NCBI GenBank assembly: GCA_043728315.1
Contig: JAYTMT010000002.1
Location: forward strand, 1-64,000
DNA length: 64,000 nt
Direction of reading: 5' to 3'
DNA from: JAAFIP01 sp043728315
Lineage (GTDB): Bacteria; Pseudomonadota; Gammaproteobacteria; Burkholderiales; Burkholderiaceae_C
Position numbers and translations under genes: made by a program. Under the pieces are notes generated by a model, which saw only the letters and a program-made list of their open reading frames with translations, was not told the origin of the DNA and did no database searches. Shown here one piece after another: positions 34,152-44,069 of the stretch (its first letter is position 1; each line of letters starts with the position of its first letter).

Positions 34152-34985
34152 TCAATCGCGGGTAATTTGAGTAAAACGGCGTGTTGTCTCTGTCAACGCC
34201 ACTTCGGTAGGTAGCCGCTCCATAGAGCTGGCACCATAAAAACCATGACAGTCTGGGCACTGAGACAAGATGTAGCTAGCATCTTGAGGCGTTGCAATCG
34301 GGCCGCCATGGCACAACACGATCACATTAGGATTAACTGACTTGGCCGCTTGGGCCCAAGCATTAATTGGCGCGACACAGTCGGCGAGTTTGAGCGCTGT
34401 TTCAGCACCAATAGCTCCACCCGTTGTCAGGCCTAAATGGCACACCACTATATCTGCACCCGCATGCGCCATATTTCGTGCGTCGTTCTCACTAAAAACA
34501 TAAGGCGTAGTCAGTAGATCCAGAGCGCGCGCGCGCGCGATCATTTCCACTTCCAGACCATAGCCCATGCCAGTTTCTTCGAGATTGGCTCGAAAATTTC
34601 CATCAATCAAGCCTACGGTTGGAAAGTTCTGAATGCCAGAAAATCCCAAGCTGATCAAGCGTTGCAAAAACTGATCAGGAATCATGAATGGATCCGTGCC
34701 ATTCACCCCAGCCAGCACTGGTGTGTTTTTCACCACCGGCAGCACCTCGTGCGCCATGTCGCATACGATTTCATTGGCATTTCCATAGGCCAACAAGCCT
34801 GCCAACGAGCCACGTCCTGCCATGCGGTAACGTCCAGAGTTGTAAATCACGATGAGGTCAATACCACCGGCCTCTTCGCATTTGGCAGACAGGCCTGTGC
34901 CTGCGCCCCCGCCAATGATAGGAATGCGGCTATCGATTTTTTTTCGCAGATTGGCGAGAATATCTTCTCTTGCTATTCTTGGCAT
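34152..34985 (-). CDS. TIM-barrel 'PEP hydrolase-like' protein (Tm-1 C-terminal half)
   Basis: This is a 277-residue cytosolic TIM-barrel of the PEP_hydrolase family. Landmarks are IPIIGGGAGTGLSAKCEEAG, YNSGRYRMAGRGSL, NANEIV and VCHLGLTTGGAIGA. In tomato Tm-1 this barrel is the C-terminal half of the protein whose N-terminal half is UPF0261; here the UPF0261 part is on the neighbouring gene upstream. Biochemical function in bacteria is not settled. A run of alternating GC of 16 bases (34524-34539) is read as part of the coding sequence. Confidence 0.85.
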   Translation of the reverse strand: MPRIAREDILANLRKKIDSRIPIIGGGAGTGLSAKCEEAGGIDLIVIYNSGRYRMAGRGSLAGLLAYGNANEIVCDMAHEVLPVVKNTPVLAGVNGTDPFMIPDQFLQRLISLGFSGIQNFPTVGLIDGNFRANLEETGMGYGLEVEMIARARALDLLTTPYVFSENDARNMAHAGADIVVCHLGLTTGGAIGAETALKLADCVAPINAWAQAAKSVNPNVIVLCHGGPIATPQDASYILSQCPDCHGFYGASSMERLPTEVALTETTRRFTQITRD

Positions 34986-35009
34986 CGTTTTCTTTCTTAC
35001 GGTGTAGTT

Positions 35010-37256
35010 TCAAAAAGCTCTTTTTTTAACTGCGGGTGCTTGCACCATCTCGTGCCAAGCCTTCACCAAGGCATCGGAGAAGGCTTCATCATTGATGTGA
35101 TGAGGCAAGCGGATGAGTTGGCGCTGGCTGCCAGCGCGAAAATTCTTTTCAATTGCCTCAAACAAGGCGCGATTGGCCTCAGGATCGTGGAAAGGCTGGC
35201 CAGGCTTATCAATGGCCGATACGCCACCATCAGGAATAAAGAAGCGCACAGGGCCACGCATGGCATTGAGTTTGCGGGCAATGAATTCACCCATCTGTTG
35301 GCACTCTTGCGCTGTGGTGCGCATCAATGTCACGGAGGGATTGTGTTTGTACAGTAAACGATTTTTGAATTTCTCTGGTACGGTGTTGAAGGCACCGAAA
35401 TTCACCATGTCCAGCGCGCCGCAAGAGCCGATGTAGGGGATATCGCTTTGGGCAAACACGTCCATACGTGTTGCACCCGCTGAGAAGACACCGCCCACTA
35501 ACTCATCCGCTATCTCTGTGGTGCTGATATCAAGCACACCGGCCAGCAAACCAGAATCCACCAGTTTTTCCATTGACTGCCCACCTACGCCTGTAGCATG
35601 GAAAACCAAGCAGTCATAGTCATGTTCTAGCTGCTTAGCCACAGCTTGCACGCAAGGCGTGGTCACGCCAAACATTGTCAAACCAATCGCGGGCTTGGTG
35701 TCGCTGCTTTGGATTGGCGGCTGCGCCACCATGCCTGCCAGCGCATGGGCTGCATTGCTCAGCACTTTCTCACTGATGCGATTGATGCCTTGCACATCTG
35801 TCACCGAATACATCATGCAAATATCGCTAGGACCCACATAGGGGCGCGTATCCCCGGATGCGACGGTGGAGACCATCACCTTGGGTACGCCAACCGGCAA
35901 AGCACGCATCGCGGGTGTGGCCAAAGATGTGCCGCCCGAGCCGCCTGCAGAAATAATGCCACCCACATCACGCCGCGTTTGGATGTAATGTTCAAAGGCG
36001 ACAGCCATCGCACTCACCGCGCTGCCGCGATCACCGCTGAACACAGCGCTTTCTCCTTGCGGATGCAAGCGTGCCACCTCACGAGGATGCACGTTCGCGG
36101 TCGATGTACGGCCAGAAGTAGAGAGATCAACCGTGACAACGCGCAGTCCGGTTTTCTCCAAGCACTGGCGAATGAAAAACAGCTCTCGCGCTTTGGTGTC
36201 AAACGTGCCTGCCACGTAAGCCGCGCGTGTGCTGCTGGTTGCGACTGGCAATTGCAACCCTTTTGCCATTGAAGCAATGCGTACTACTTGCTTGGATGGT
36301 TCGCTTTGAACAGCAAGCAAAGACGGTTGGCGCTCAATGTCCGTGACTGCAACTTGCGTACTGCCCACATTCCAGCGATTGAATCCGCGCACACTGCCAG
36401 GCGCCGAATCCGACAAAGACTGCAAGCCATCAGCATGCGATCTTTTCACAGTCCACATCTTGGGAGTGGATTGATCGGTGAGCGCCGCAGGTTTTTCTTC
36501 TTCAGCACTATCGCCACTGGAGCGCACGCCAAGCAAACGCTCTTGCAGCTCTCGATCAGCAGCAAGCGTGGCTTTATCCATCTGGTGGGCAATACGGCCA
36601 TTGACCATGACGCCAATGCGATCTGCCACATCAATCGCCACACCTAGATTTTGCTCAATCAGCAAAATCGCCATCGAGCCCTCAGCAGCCAGCTCGCGCA
36701 TGGCTTTGGCCACTTGCTCCACAATCACAGGAGCCAAGCCCTCGGTCGGCTCATCCATCACGAGCAAGCGGGGTTGAAGCAATAGGGCTCTGCCAATCGC
36801 TAACATTTGCTGCTCGCCGCCGGACAGCTGTGCTCCACCATTGGATTTGCGCTCGGCCAAGCGCGGGAACATGTCATACACACGCTGCACATCGCGCTTG
36901 CGCGGAGCGACCAGAAGCAGCGTTTCATCCACTGTGAGGGATGGCCACACGCGCCGGCCTTGCGGCACATACGCCACACCATGCTTGGTGATGCGATTCG
37001 ATGGCAGGCCCAAAACCTCTTGCCCCGCCACGCGGATGCTGCCTGTGCCGGGTACGATGCCTGTCACGGCGTTGCACAGCGTGGTTTTTCCCATGCCATT
37101 GCGCCCCACAATCGCTGTGACGCCACGCTCCAGCGTCAAGCTCACATCTTGCAACGCATGCGCGCGCCCGTAGTAGACGTTGAGGCCTTTGATCTCCAGC
37201 ATGGGAACAGACATGCCAGAGGGCTTGTCTGCGCGATTTTTGCCAAACCAGCTCAT
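35010..37256 (-). CDS. LivF-type ABC ATPase fused to Tm-1-like (UPF0261) domain
   Basis: This is a 748-residue fusion. Residues 15-250 are a LivF ATPase: Walker A VGRNGMGKTTL, signature LSGGEQQMLAIGRAL, Walker B LLVMDEPTEGL. A linker of about 100 residues follows. From about 345 a UPF0261/Tm-1-like ATP-binding domain begins AAYVAGTFDTKARELFFIRQ, with IISAGGSGGTSLATPAM, then FHATGVGGQSMEKLVDSGL. The gene overlaps livG as TGATG. A transporter motor joined to a Tm-1 module suggests that import and the first metabolic step are linked. The fusion occurs in a single frame with no sign of frameshift. Confidence 0.85.
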   Translation of the reverse strand: MSWFGKNRADKPSGMSVPMLEIKGLNVYYGRAHALQDVSLTLERGVTAIVGRNGMGKTTLCNAVTGIVPGTGSIRVAGQEVLGLPSNRITKHGVAYVPQGRRVWPSLTVDETLLLVAPRKRDVQRVYDMFPRLAERKSNGGAQLSGGEQQMLAIGRALLLQPRLLVMDEPTEGLAPVIVEQVAKAMRELAAEGSMAILLIEQNLGVAIDVADRIGVMVNGRIAHQMDKATLAADRELQERLLGVRSSGDSAEEEKPAALTDQSTPKMWTVKRSHADGLQSLSDSAPGSVRGFNRWNVGSTQVAVTDIERQPSLLAVQSEPSKQVVRIASMAKGLQLPVATSSTRAAYVAGTFDTKARELFFIRQCLEKTGLRVVTVDLSTSGRTSTANVHPREVARLHPQGESAVFSGDRGSAVSAMAVAFEHYIQTRRDVGGIISAGGSGGTSLATPAMRALPVGVPKVMVSTVASGDTRPYVGPSDICMMYSVTDVQGINRISEKVLSNAAHALAGMVAQPPIQSSDTKPAIGLTMFGVTTPCVQAVAKQLEHDYDCLVFHATGVGGQSMEKLVDSGLLAGVLDISTTEIADELVGGVFSAGATRMDVFAQSDIPYIGSCGALDMVNFGAFNTVPEKFKNRLLYKHNPSVTLMRTTAQECQQMGEFIARKLNAMRGPVRFFIPDGGVSAIDKPGQPFHDPEANRALFEAIEKNFRAGSQRQLIRLPHHINDEAFSDALVKAWHEMVQAPAVKKRAF

Positions 37257-38062
37257 CAGTGCTTGCCTCCCATATAGATGGTCTGCACTTGCGCATCGTT
37301 TTCTATTTCGTTTGGCGTGCCTTCTTTAATCACACGTCCGTTGTGCATCACTGTGACACGCTCCACCACTTTGAGCGCGATATCCAAATCATGCTCAATC
37401 AATACAAAGCTCATGTGAGAAGGCAAGGAAGTCAGCAGCAGCACCAGCTCACGACGCTCTGCGGGCGACAAACCTGCGGCAGGCTCGTCAAACAATATCA
37501 AACGCGGCGCACCCGCCAGCGCCATACCAATTTCCAGCTGCCTTTGCTGGCCATGTGCGAGGTTAGCGACCGTTTCGTTGGAGATATGCGTCAACCGCGC
37601 ACGTTCGAGCAAATCTTCAGTTGCAAGCATTGAGGCGTGCTGCTTACTAGGACGCAAAAAACTGTAGCGTCCAGAAGCTACACCACGCACCGCTAAAAAT
37701 AAATTATCACGAACTGTTAGCTCGCGAAACAGCAAAGACGACTGGTACGTGCGGCGCATGCCTTTGCGAATGCGCTCGAACGGGGTCAACTCAGTGATGT
37801 CTTCGCCGAAAAAATGAATCCGCCCAGATGTGGGCGGAAAGTCGCCAGTGATGGCGTTAAACAACGTGGTTTTACCCGCACCGTTGGAGCCCAAGATCGC
37901 ATACTTCTGGCCAGCCGCCACAGTCAGGCTTACATCATCCACGGCGCGCAAAGCGCCGAAAGCACGCGTCACACCCTTGAGGACAAGAGCGTCATTCGAT
38001 GCGAGCTGCGATACCGGCGTCTTGGAAGAAGCAGGCATAGCGCGCGTGGAGCTTGTTGACAT
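37256..38062 (-). CDS. Branched-chain-type ABC transporter ATPase (LivG)
   Basis: About 268 residues from the ATG at 38062; a TTG five codons upstream is the alternative. Walker A LGSNGAGKTTLFNAITGDF, Q-loop, signature NLAHGQQRQLEIGMAL and Walker B LILFDEPAAGLS identify the LivG class. It hydrolyses ATP with the LivF-Tm-1 fusion to drive import. A Ser/Ala-rich N-terminal extension of about 20 residues precedes the ABC fold. Confidence 0.9.
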   Translation of the reverse strand: MSTSSTRAMPASSKTPVSQLASNDALVLKGVTRAFGALRAVDDVSLTVAAGQKYAILGSNGAGKTTLFNAITGDFPPTSGRIHFFGEDITELTPFERIRKGMRRTYQSSLLFRELTVRDNLFLAVRGVASGRYSFLRPSKQHASMLATEDLLERARLTHISNETVANLAHGQQRQLEIGMALAGAPRLILFDEPAAGLSPAERRELVLLLTSLPSHMSFVLIEHDLDIALKVVERVTVMHNGRVIKEGTPNEIENDAQVQTIYMGGKH

Positions 38063-38103
38063 GAGGTGGCTGTCCAATACTTGTTCGTGGGCTCTAACGG
38101 GGT

Positions 38104-39360
38104 TTATGGGCAGTTAGGTGCGTCACGCGTACCGATGACAAACTCTTCTTTCTTCAAGCCCAGCATCTGATCCACGTTGTCGCTGCGGCTGAGCACTTTG
38201 TTAAAGAGATTACCTTGTGCGTCCTTGCTCACCTCAACTACGAAACTCGTGCCAATCGCTTGACGGTTAGCATCTAAGCGCACATCACCAGTGGGCGATT
38301 TGAGAACCATTTTGCTCAACGTATCACGGTATTTGGCTTGACCACCCGACAAATCACCGTTCACTGCGGCCAGGCCATCCAAGGCAGCTTTCATATTGAG
38401 GTAGTAAGACCAAGCAAACAAGCTGGGTGAGGGATAGGCACCAGAGGCCACTGTAAAGTTCTTCTGATAATCAGCCACAAAGGCTTTCCATTCTGGCGTG
38501 TCCAGCGCATCAGCGTAGGGTGCACCAGACAGAGTACCCACCAGAGAATCCCTGCGCTTGCCGCGATAGTTCAGTACGTCTTGGCTCACGGTGATGGAGC
38601 CGCCCATGAGAGGCTTGTCTCCACCTGACGCTTCATACTGGTTCAAGAAGTTCACAGCATCCGAACCACCCAACACAATCAGCAGAGCATCCACGTCTTT
38701 AGGAATACGGGCAATCACGGAGGAATAGTCTTTGCCGCCCAGTGGCACCCAAGCCTTCAATGGCACTTTGCCACCCAGCTTGCAGTATTCGGTCATGAAG
38801 CCTTGCACCTGCGAATAAGGGAAAGAATAGTCTTCCGCAATGATCATGGTGCGTTTGTAGCCTTTGGCCATCGCCGCTTTACCCAAACCCATCATCCACT
38901 GGCTGCCATCGGTGTTGAAACGGAAAAAATTGGGGCTTGGATTAACCAAAGTGGCAGCTTGTGCGCCCGAGCTACCGTTGATGAAGGTGATATTGGGTTG
39001 CGTCTTGGAATAGTCTTTCACTGCAACGCCTTCACCGCCAGACAGGGGGCCGACCATGATGTCTACTTTGTCTTGCTCTACCAGCTTGCGCGTGGCGTTC
39101 ACTGCCACATCAGGTTGCGCATTCGAAGATGCCTTAATGATTTCAATTTTGCGGCCAGCCACCACGCCATTGCGTTGCTTCACAGCCAACTCAGCACCGC
39201 GCATGCCATCCGCACCGCCAGCAGCAAAGGGGCCTTCTAGCGTCGCTAGTAAACCAATTTTAACGGTTGCACCTGATTGCGCGAACCCCATCGGCATGCA
39301 GGCGATAGCAATCGCAGCACCCACCAAGGTACGAGCCAGTATTCTCTTGTTAGTTTTCAC
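38104..39360 (-). CDS. Branched-chain-type ABC substrate-binding protein
   Basis: This is a 418-residue periplasmic protein with a signal peptide ending MPMGFAQ, then the type I periplasmic-binding fold (VKIGLLATLEGPFAAGGADG; VDIMVGPLSGGEGVAV). Family members bind amino acids, amides or aromatic acids. It starts the transporter section downstream of the permease genes, 35 bases after livM. Substrate cannot be read from sequence but the neighbouring hydrolases point to a non-standard compound. Confidence 0.9.
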   Translation of the reverse strand: MKTNKRILARTLVGAAIAIACMPMGFAQSGATVKIGLLATLEGPFAAGGADGMRGAELAVKQRNGVVAGRKIEIIKASSNAQPDVAVNATRKLVEQDKVDIMVGPLSGGEGVAVKDYSKTQPNITFINGSSGAQAATLVNPSPNFFRFNTDGSQWMMGLGKAAMAKGYKRTMIIAEDYSFPYSQVQGFMTEYCKLGGKVPLKAWVPLGGKDYSSVIARIPKDVDALLIVLGGSDAVNFLNQYEASGGDKPLMGGSITVSQDVLNYRGKRRDSLVGTLSGAPYADALDTPEWKAFVADYQKNFTVASGAYPSPSLFAWSYYLNMKAALDGLAAVNGDLSGGQAKYRDTLSKMVLKSPTGDVRLDANRQAIGTSFVVEVSKDAQGNLFNKVLSRSDNVDQMLGLKKEEFVIGTRDAPNCP

Positions 39361-39394
39361 AATGATCTCCTTCGTCGTTGATAAAAGGTACGTG

Positions 39395-40531
39395 TTAGCG
39401 TACGGTAGTTTTGATAGACAGCTTGGGTAATAGGCGTGCTTTCATACGCGCCCACAACCCAAGCAAACCATCAGGGGAAAAAAGAACAATTGCCAGAAAA
39501 ACACCACCGATCACGAGATTAAATCGCTCGCGATTGATCAAGTCGATGGCAAAAGTCTGTAGCAGTATAAAAATAATTGCACCCAAGAATGCGCCTATTG
39601 GATGCTTCATGCCGCCCAGCACGGCAATCACCAAAATATTGATGAGCCAGCCAGTATTGACCGAGCCTGGCGTGATCAAGCCGTTGTACCAAACCAGCAT
39701 CACACCGCCCACGGCTGCAATAAAACCCGACACTGCATACGCCGCCAAACGATGGGCTGTGACGTTAAAGCCCAGAGAATTCATACGCCTTGCGTTGTCG
39801 CGTGTGCCTTGCAATGCAATGCCAAAAGGCGTACGAATCAAGTGTTTTACAAAGAAGTACCCCGCCAAGGCGAGCGCTAAGCTCAGGTAATAGAAGGGCA
39901 GCGGCGAGCGCCAATCAACACCGAACAATTTCGGTGGATAAACTTTTTGAAAGCCTTGAAAACCATTAAAGACGCTGTAGTTTTGCAAAACCAAATAATA
40001 AAAAGCTGCACCAATCGCGACTGTGATCATGATCGTGTAAATGCCTTCGGTGCGCACAGACAAAAAGCCGATCAACACAGAGCACGCAGTGGCTATGGCC
40101 AGCGCAAATATAAGCGCCACCCACCATGGCCAATTCAGACTAATTTCCGGCGAGCCGCTAGCGCCCAAAATAGCGACTGCATAGCCAGCAATACCAGCCA
40201 CAGTCATTTGCGCAAGCGACACCATGCCGCCATACCCTCCTAAAAAAGTGAGTGATAGAGCGATCAAACCAAAAATCAAGGACTGTGCACCGATTTGAAA
40301 CGCCAAAAATGGCGATACCAGCAAGGGAAATGACAGCACAAACAACATGATCGCCACATGTCGGATGCCAACGGTTGTGATGGTGTCACGCATCCATTCA
40401 TAGGAAGGCTGTGCTTGCGCGCCTGCATGCTTGGCAGCATGCGACCCCGCCGCCTTGCTTACAGAAGTACCTTGACGCAAAGCAGAATTTGCATCGCGGT
40501 TCATGGCTTGCCGCCAGCGAGAGGCGCTCAT
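39395..40531 (-). CDS. Branched-chain-type ABC permease (LivM)
   Basis: This is a 378-residue permease with about ten transmembrane segments after a 45-residue cytoplasmic N-terminus. Motifs such as LSLTFLGGYGGMVSLAQMTV and LQGTRDNARRMNSLGFNV mark the LivM family. The start overlaps the LivH stop as ATGA. It pairs with LivH to form the channel. Confidence 0.9.
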   Translation of the reverse strand: MSASRWRQAMNRDANSALRQGTSVSKAAGSHAAKHAGAQAQPSYEWMRDTITTVGIRHVAIMLFVLSFPLLVSPFLAFQIGAQSLIFGLIALSLTFLGGYGGMVSLAQMTVAGIAGYAVAILGASGSPEISLNWPWWVALIFALAIATACSVLIGFLSVRTEGIYTIMITVAIGAAFYYLVLQNYSVFNGFQGFQKVYPPKLFGVDWRSPLPFYYLSLALALAGYFFVKHLIRTPFGIALQGTRDNARRMNSLGFNVTAHRLAAYAVSGFIAAVGGVMLVWYNGLITPGSVNTGWLINILVIAVLGGMKHPIGAFLGAIIFILLQTFAIDLINRERFNLVIGGVFLAIVLFSPDGLLGLWARMKARLLPKLSIKTTVR

Positions 40532-41475
40532 GTTGCTTTCCCCATGATGCCGCGCGGGCGAAATGCCAAGACCACAATCAAAATCACAAAAGTAAACACC
40601 ACGCTGTAGGTTGGTGCATAGGCCAAGCCGTAGGTTTCAGCCAAACCCAAAATTACTGCGCCAATCGCTGCTCCCACGACACTGCCCATGCCACCCACAA
40701 TCACTACTATCAACGAAGCCAGAAGCAAACGCGTATCTTCGCCTGGCACGATGGACAGTTCAACCGAACCGATCACGCCACCCAAGCCAGCCAATCCAGC
40801 TCCGAGTGCAAACGTGACGGCAAAAATCAAATTTACATTCACTCCTGCAGCAGAAAGCATGGCGCGATCATCTACGCCTGCGCGTATCATCATGCCGACT
40901 CGGGTTTTGCTAAGTAACAACCACAGTGCAACACCGATTACGATACCCATGCCTAGCAGGCTCAGTCGGTAAGCGGAGTATGCATTGATGATGGGCAATC
41001 CTCTGATGGGGCCTTGTAGCCACTCGGGCGCTTCCATTTGATAGACCTGTGCAGTAAAAACCCACAGCAAAATATCCGCAATCACGATTGACAAACCAAT
41101 AGTGACCATGGTCTGGCGCAGGTCTTGGTTTTGCATATGCCGCAGGATCAGCACCTGCATCAACAGCCCAACCAAAGCAGCAGCGCCAAAGCCAGCAGCA
41201 ATCGCAAGTACCCAATAACCTGTTTTGGCGGCGACCAAATAGCCCACGTATCCACCGAGTAAATACAAAGAGCCATGTGCTAAATTCACATTGCGCATCA
41301 GTCCAAAAACCAAAGTGAAACCGCTAGCTACTATGAAATAGAGCGACGCTAATGTAAGGCTGTTGAGCAGAGTAACAAAATACAGGCGCAGATTGTCCGC
41401 AATCGCCCAAGCGCTGAATATGGCGATCGGGCCGCCCACCAAAATCCACAAAGCGATCTTTTGATTGCGCGTCAT
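40528..41475 (-). CDS. Branched-chain-type ABC permease (LivH)
   Basis: About 315 residues from the ATG at 41475, which overlaps the amidohydrolase stop (ATGA); an in-frame start three codons earlier is possible. It has eight or so transmembrane segments, with FIVASGFTLVFGLMRNVNLA and GAGLAGLGGVIGSVELSI typical of LivH. It forms the channel together with LivM. Confidence 0.9.
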   Translation of the reverse strand: MTRNQKIALWILVGGPIAIFSAWAIADNLRLYFVTLLNSLTLASLYFIVASGFTLVFGLMRNVNLAHGSLYLLGGYVGYLVAAKTGYWVLAIAAGFGAAALVGLLMQVLILRHMQNQDLRQTMVTIGLSIVIADILLWVFTAQVYQMEAPEWLQGPIRGLPIINAYSAYRLSLLGMGIVIGVALWLLLSKTRVGMMIRAGVDDRAMLSAAGVNVNLIFAVTFALGAGLAGLGGVIGSVELSIVPGEDTRLLLASLIVVIVGGMGSVVGAAIGAVILGLAETYGLAYAPTYSVVFTFVILIVVLAFRPRGIMGKAT

Positions 41476-42761
41476 GCTGCCCACCCGCGCATACTGCTGC
41501 GGCTATCTAAAGCTGGTGTTTTCACAAACTTACCGTCTTTCATCACGGCCAGCATGCGATCTGGCTTGCGCAGAATACCCAAATTCGCCAAAGGATCACC
41601 GTCAACTAGGAGCAGGTCAGCGAGATAGCCTTCTTTTACCAATCCCAGCTCGTGAGGGCGCATCATGATTTGGCCTCCAAGCTGTGTTGCACTGCGTAGC
41701 GCTTGAGCTGGCGTGAAGCCGAGGTATTTTACAAAGAACTCCAAATCGCGGGCATTTTGGCCATGCGGCGTGAAGGCAAAGCCGTAATCGCCGCCAGGCA
41801 AAACACGGATGCCGCGCTTGCGCATCGCGTTCAGGGACTGGAGTGCTGCATCCCATTCGATTTGGTAGCCCATCTCTACGGCTTTGGCATGTGTCGTGCC
41901 CCAAGGTTCGGCCTCATAGAGCATGGCATACAGGATGGCAATACCAGGCGCAACAAATACACGATCACGTGCGGCTTCCAGCATATCCAGTGTTTTTTCA
42001 TCGGTAAAGCTGGCGTGATAAATCAAATCAATGCCATGGCGCAGCGCTTGTTGAATGCTCGCGTTGGATCGCGCATGCGCAATGCCTCGCTTGCCTCGCG
42101 TGCGCACCTCATGCATGGCCGCTGCTACTTCTTCATCACCCATCCAAGTGGTTTCTGCAGGCGCGTCTGGCACAAAATTGTCGCCCGATAGATTGAGCTT
42201 GATCGAATCCACACCGTACTTCAAGAATGTGCGTACCGCTTTGCGCATCTCATCAGCGCCGCTTACAACCACGCCAAAGCTGAACTCTGGGAAAGGTAAG
42301 TGGGATAGCATTTCATCACCCAAACCACCCGCCACAGTGATTTCTTGGCTAGCTGCCAAGTAGCGTGGCCCAGGAATTTGACCGGCGTTGATGGCATTGC
42401 GGATCACAACATCCAAGCGTGGCTTAGCGCAAGCGGCACCCAGGCATGATGTCCAGCCAGCCATGAGGTATTGCTTGGCCACTTTGGTACACCACAGCAC
42501 ATGCTCTTCCACTGGCATGGTTTGAATAGCGGACAGGGTGGCAGCATCGTTCCAAGAGAAATGCGTGTGCGCCTCGACCATGCCAGGCATGAGGGTTGCA
42601 CCTGCGCCATCGATCACCATGGCATCGCCAATAGAGAGGCCATGGCTGTTGTGGCTGACCCGCTCTATACGCTGGCCTTGCACGATAACGCTGCCCATGA
42701 ACGGCTGCTCCCCCGTGCCATCGAAGATGCGAACGTTAGTGAAATGGATCCGATTAGTCAT
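41472..42761 (-). CDS. Metal-dependent amidohydrolase, imidazolonepropionase-like, copy 2
   Basis: This is a 429-residue amidohydrolase-superfamily enzyme. MPGMVEAHTHFSW gives the HxH metal pair, followed by GIAHARSNAS, LIYHASFTDE and PGGDYGFAFTPHG with the catalytic aspartate. It is a tandem paralogue of the gene upstream. The ATG at 42761 is preceded by GAGGCGAAGA and gives an N-terminus matching the paralogue; a longer frame overlaps the other gene. These enzymes hydrolyse amide, lactam or X-Pro bonds, which fits opening a cyclic amide. Confidence 0.88.
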   Translation of the reverse strand: MTNRIHFTNVRIFDGTGEQPFMGSVIVQGQRIERVSHNSHGLSIGDAMVIDGAGATLMPGMVEAHTHFSWNDAATLSAIQTMPVEEHVLWCTKVAKQYLMAGWTSCLGAACAKPRLDVVIRNAINAGQIPGPRYLAASQEITVAGGLGDEMLSHLPFPEFSFGVVVSGADEMRKAVRTFLKYGVDSIKLNLSGDNFVPDAPAETTWMGDEEVAAAMHEVRTRGKRGIAHARSNASIQQALRHGIDLIYHASFTDEKTLDMLEAARDRVFVAPGIAILYAMLYEAEPWGTTHAKAVEMGYQIEWDAALQSLNAMRKRGIRVLPGGDYGFAFTPHGQNARDLEFFVKYLGFTPAQALRSATQLGGQIMMRPHELGLVKEGYLADLLLVDGDPLANLGILRKPDRMLAVMKDGKFVKTPALDSRSSMRGWAA

Positions 42762-42771
42762 ATTCTTCGCC

Positions 42772-44058
42772 TCATGCATTCCAGCGCGTGGCTTGCGTGT
42801 TGCGCACGGGTGGCTTGCGGTGGAATTTGCCATCTTTCATGACAGAAAGAATGCGTTTCTTGTCTTGCAGCACCGTGATATCCGTCAGTGGATCGCCATC
42901 AATGAGTAAGATATCAGCTAGGTAGCCTTCTTGAATTTTTCCAAGCTGCTTGCCCAACTTCATTATTGGGCCGCCCCATGCTGTTGCAGACAGCAATGCT
43001 TCCATATTGGACATGCCCACGTACTTCACAAAGTACTCCAAATCTCTGGCATTGGTGCCGTGGGGTGTCCAAGCAAATCCGTAATCACCACCGGGCAGGA
43101 TGCGCACGCCGCGCTTGTGCAAGGCGCGCATGCTTTCCATAGCTGCATCAAGCTCGCGGAAATAGCCCATTTTCTTTGCCGCCTCGGGCGTGATGCCCCA
43201 TTCGCTGGCGTTGTGGCAGGTATTGATCAGCCATGCCAAGCCGGGTGCAATGAAGTGCCTGCGCTTGCTTTCCTCAAGCATGTCCAGTGTTTCGCTGTCT
43301 GTGAAGCTGGCGTGATAGATCACTTCGATGCCATGTTTAATGCATTGCTGAATCGACCAGGTAGATCGCGCATGGGCTGCAACGCGCTTGCCCCAAGCCT
43401 TGGCCTCTTGCACGCAGGTTTTGATTTCTTCTTCTGTGAATTGGCTCATCTCACTTGGCATGCCTGTGATGGATTCACCCGAGAGATTGATCTTGAGCGA
43501 ATCTACGCCGTATTTGGTGAACATACGCACGCAGCGGCGCATTTCTTCCACGCCGCTGACCACTGCACCAAAAGCGAATTCTGATTGTGGCAAATGCGGC
43601 TGTGTGGTATCTCCCAAGCCCCCCGGTACCGTAATTTCTTGGCTTGCTGCCAGATAGCGCGGACCAATTATCGTGCCATCATTAATCGCATTGCGGATGA
43701 CCACGTCAAGCCTAGGCTTAGCAGTCGCTGCGCCCACGCAGCTCGTCCAGCCCATATCCAGATACCGCTCGGCTACTTGTGCGCACCACAAAATATGCTC
43801 CTCGGGCGGCATGCGCTGAATCGCATCTAGGCTGGGCTGGTCATTCCAAGAAAAATGTGTGTGCGCTTCGATCATGCCAGGCATCAAAAATGCGCCCGCA
43901 CCATCAATCGTCTGCACGCCGTGCACGACTGAGCTGCTGCCATAGGAGGAGCGGCTCACGCGCGCAATCCGATTGCCCTGCACCAGCACTTCACCACGGA
44001 AGGGCTGCTCGCCTGATGCATCAAAGATGCGCACATTAGTAAATAAAACATCGCTCAC
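42772..44058 (-). CDS. Metal-dependent amidohydrolase, imidazolonepropionase-like, copy 1
   Basis: This is a 428-residue enzyme with MPGMIEAHTHFSWND, VAAHARSTWSIQQC, VIYHASFTDSETLDM and PGGDYGFAWTPHG, the full set of metal and catalytic residues. The GTG at 44058 is chosen because AAGGA precedes it and MSDVLFTNVRIFD then matches the paralogue. A TTG five codons upstream would overlap the hydrolase gene. Two tandem copies suggest two related substrates or successive cuts. Confidence 0.88.
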   Translation of the reverse strand: MSDVLFTNVRIFDASGEQPFRGEVLVQGNRIARVSRSSYGSSSVVHGVQTIDGAGAFLMPGMIEAHTHFSWNDQPSLDAIQRMPPEEHILWCAQVAERYLDMGWTSCVGAATAKPRLDVVIRNAINDGTIIGPRYLAASQEITVPGGLGDTTQPHLPQSEFAFGAVVSGVEEMRRCVRMFTKYGVDSLKINLSGESITGMPSEMSQFTEEEIKTCVQEAKAWGKRVAAHARSTWSIQQCIKHGIEVIYHASFTDSETLDMLEESKRRHFIAPGLAWLINTCHNASEWGITPEAAKKMGYFRELDAAMESMRALHKRGVRILPGGDYGFAWTPHGTNARDLEYFVKYVGMSNMEALLSATAWGGPIMKLGKQLGKIQEGYLADILLIDGDPLTDITVLQDKKRILSVMKDGKFHRKPPVRNTQATRWNA

Positions 44059-44069
44059 GGTTGTATCCT

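Noticed and set aside
34524..34539. (GC)8 dinucleotide run as a phase-variable tract
   Set aside because: The run is short and codes for a conserved ARA-type segment of the barrel; no sign of frame change.
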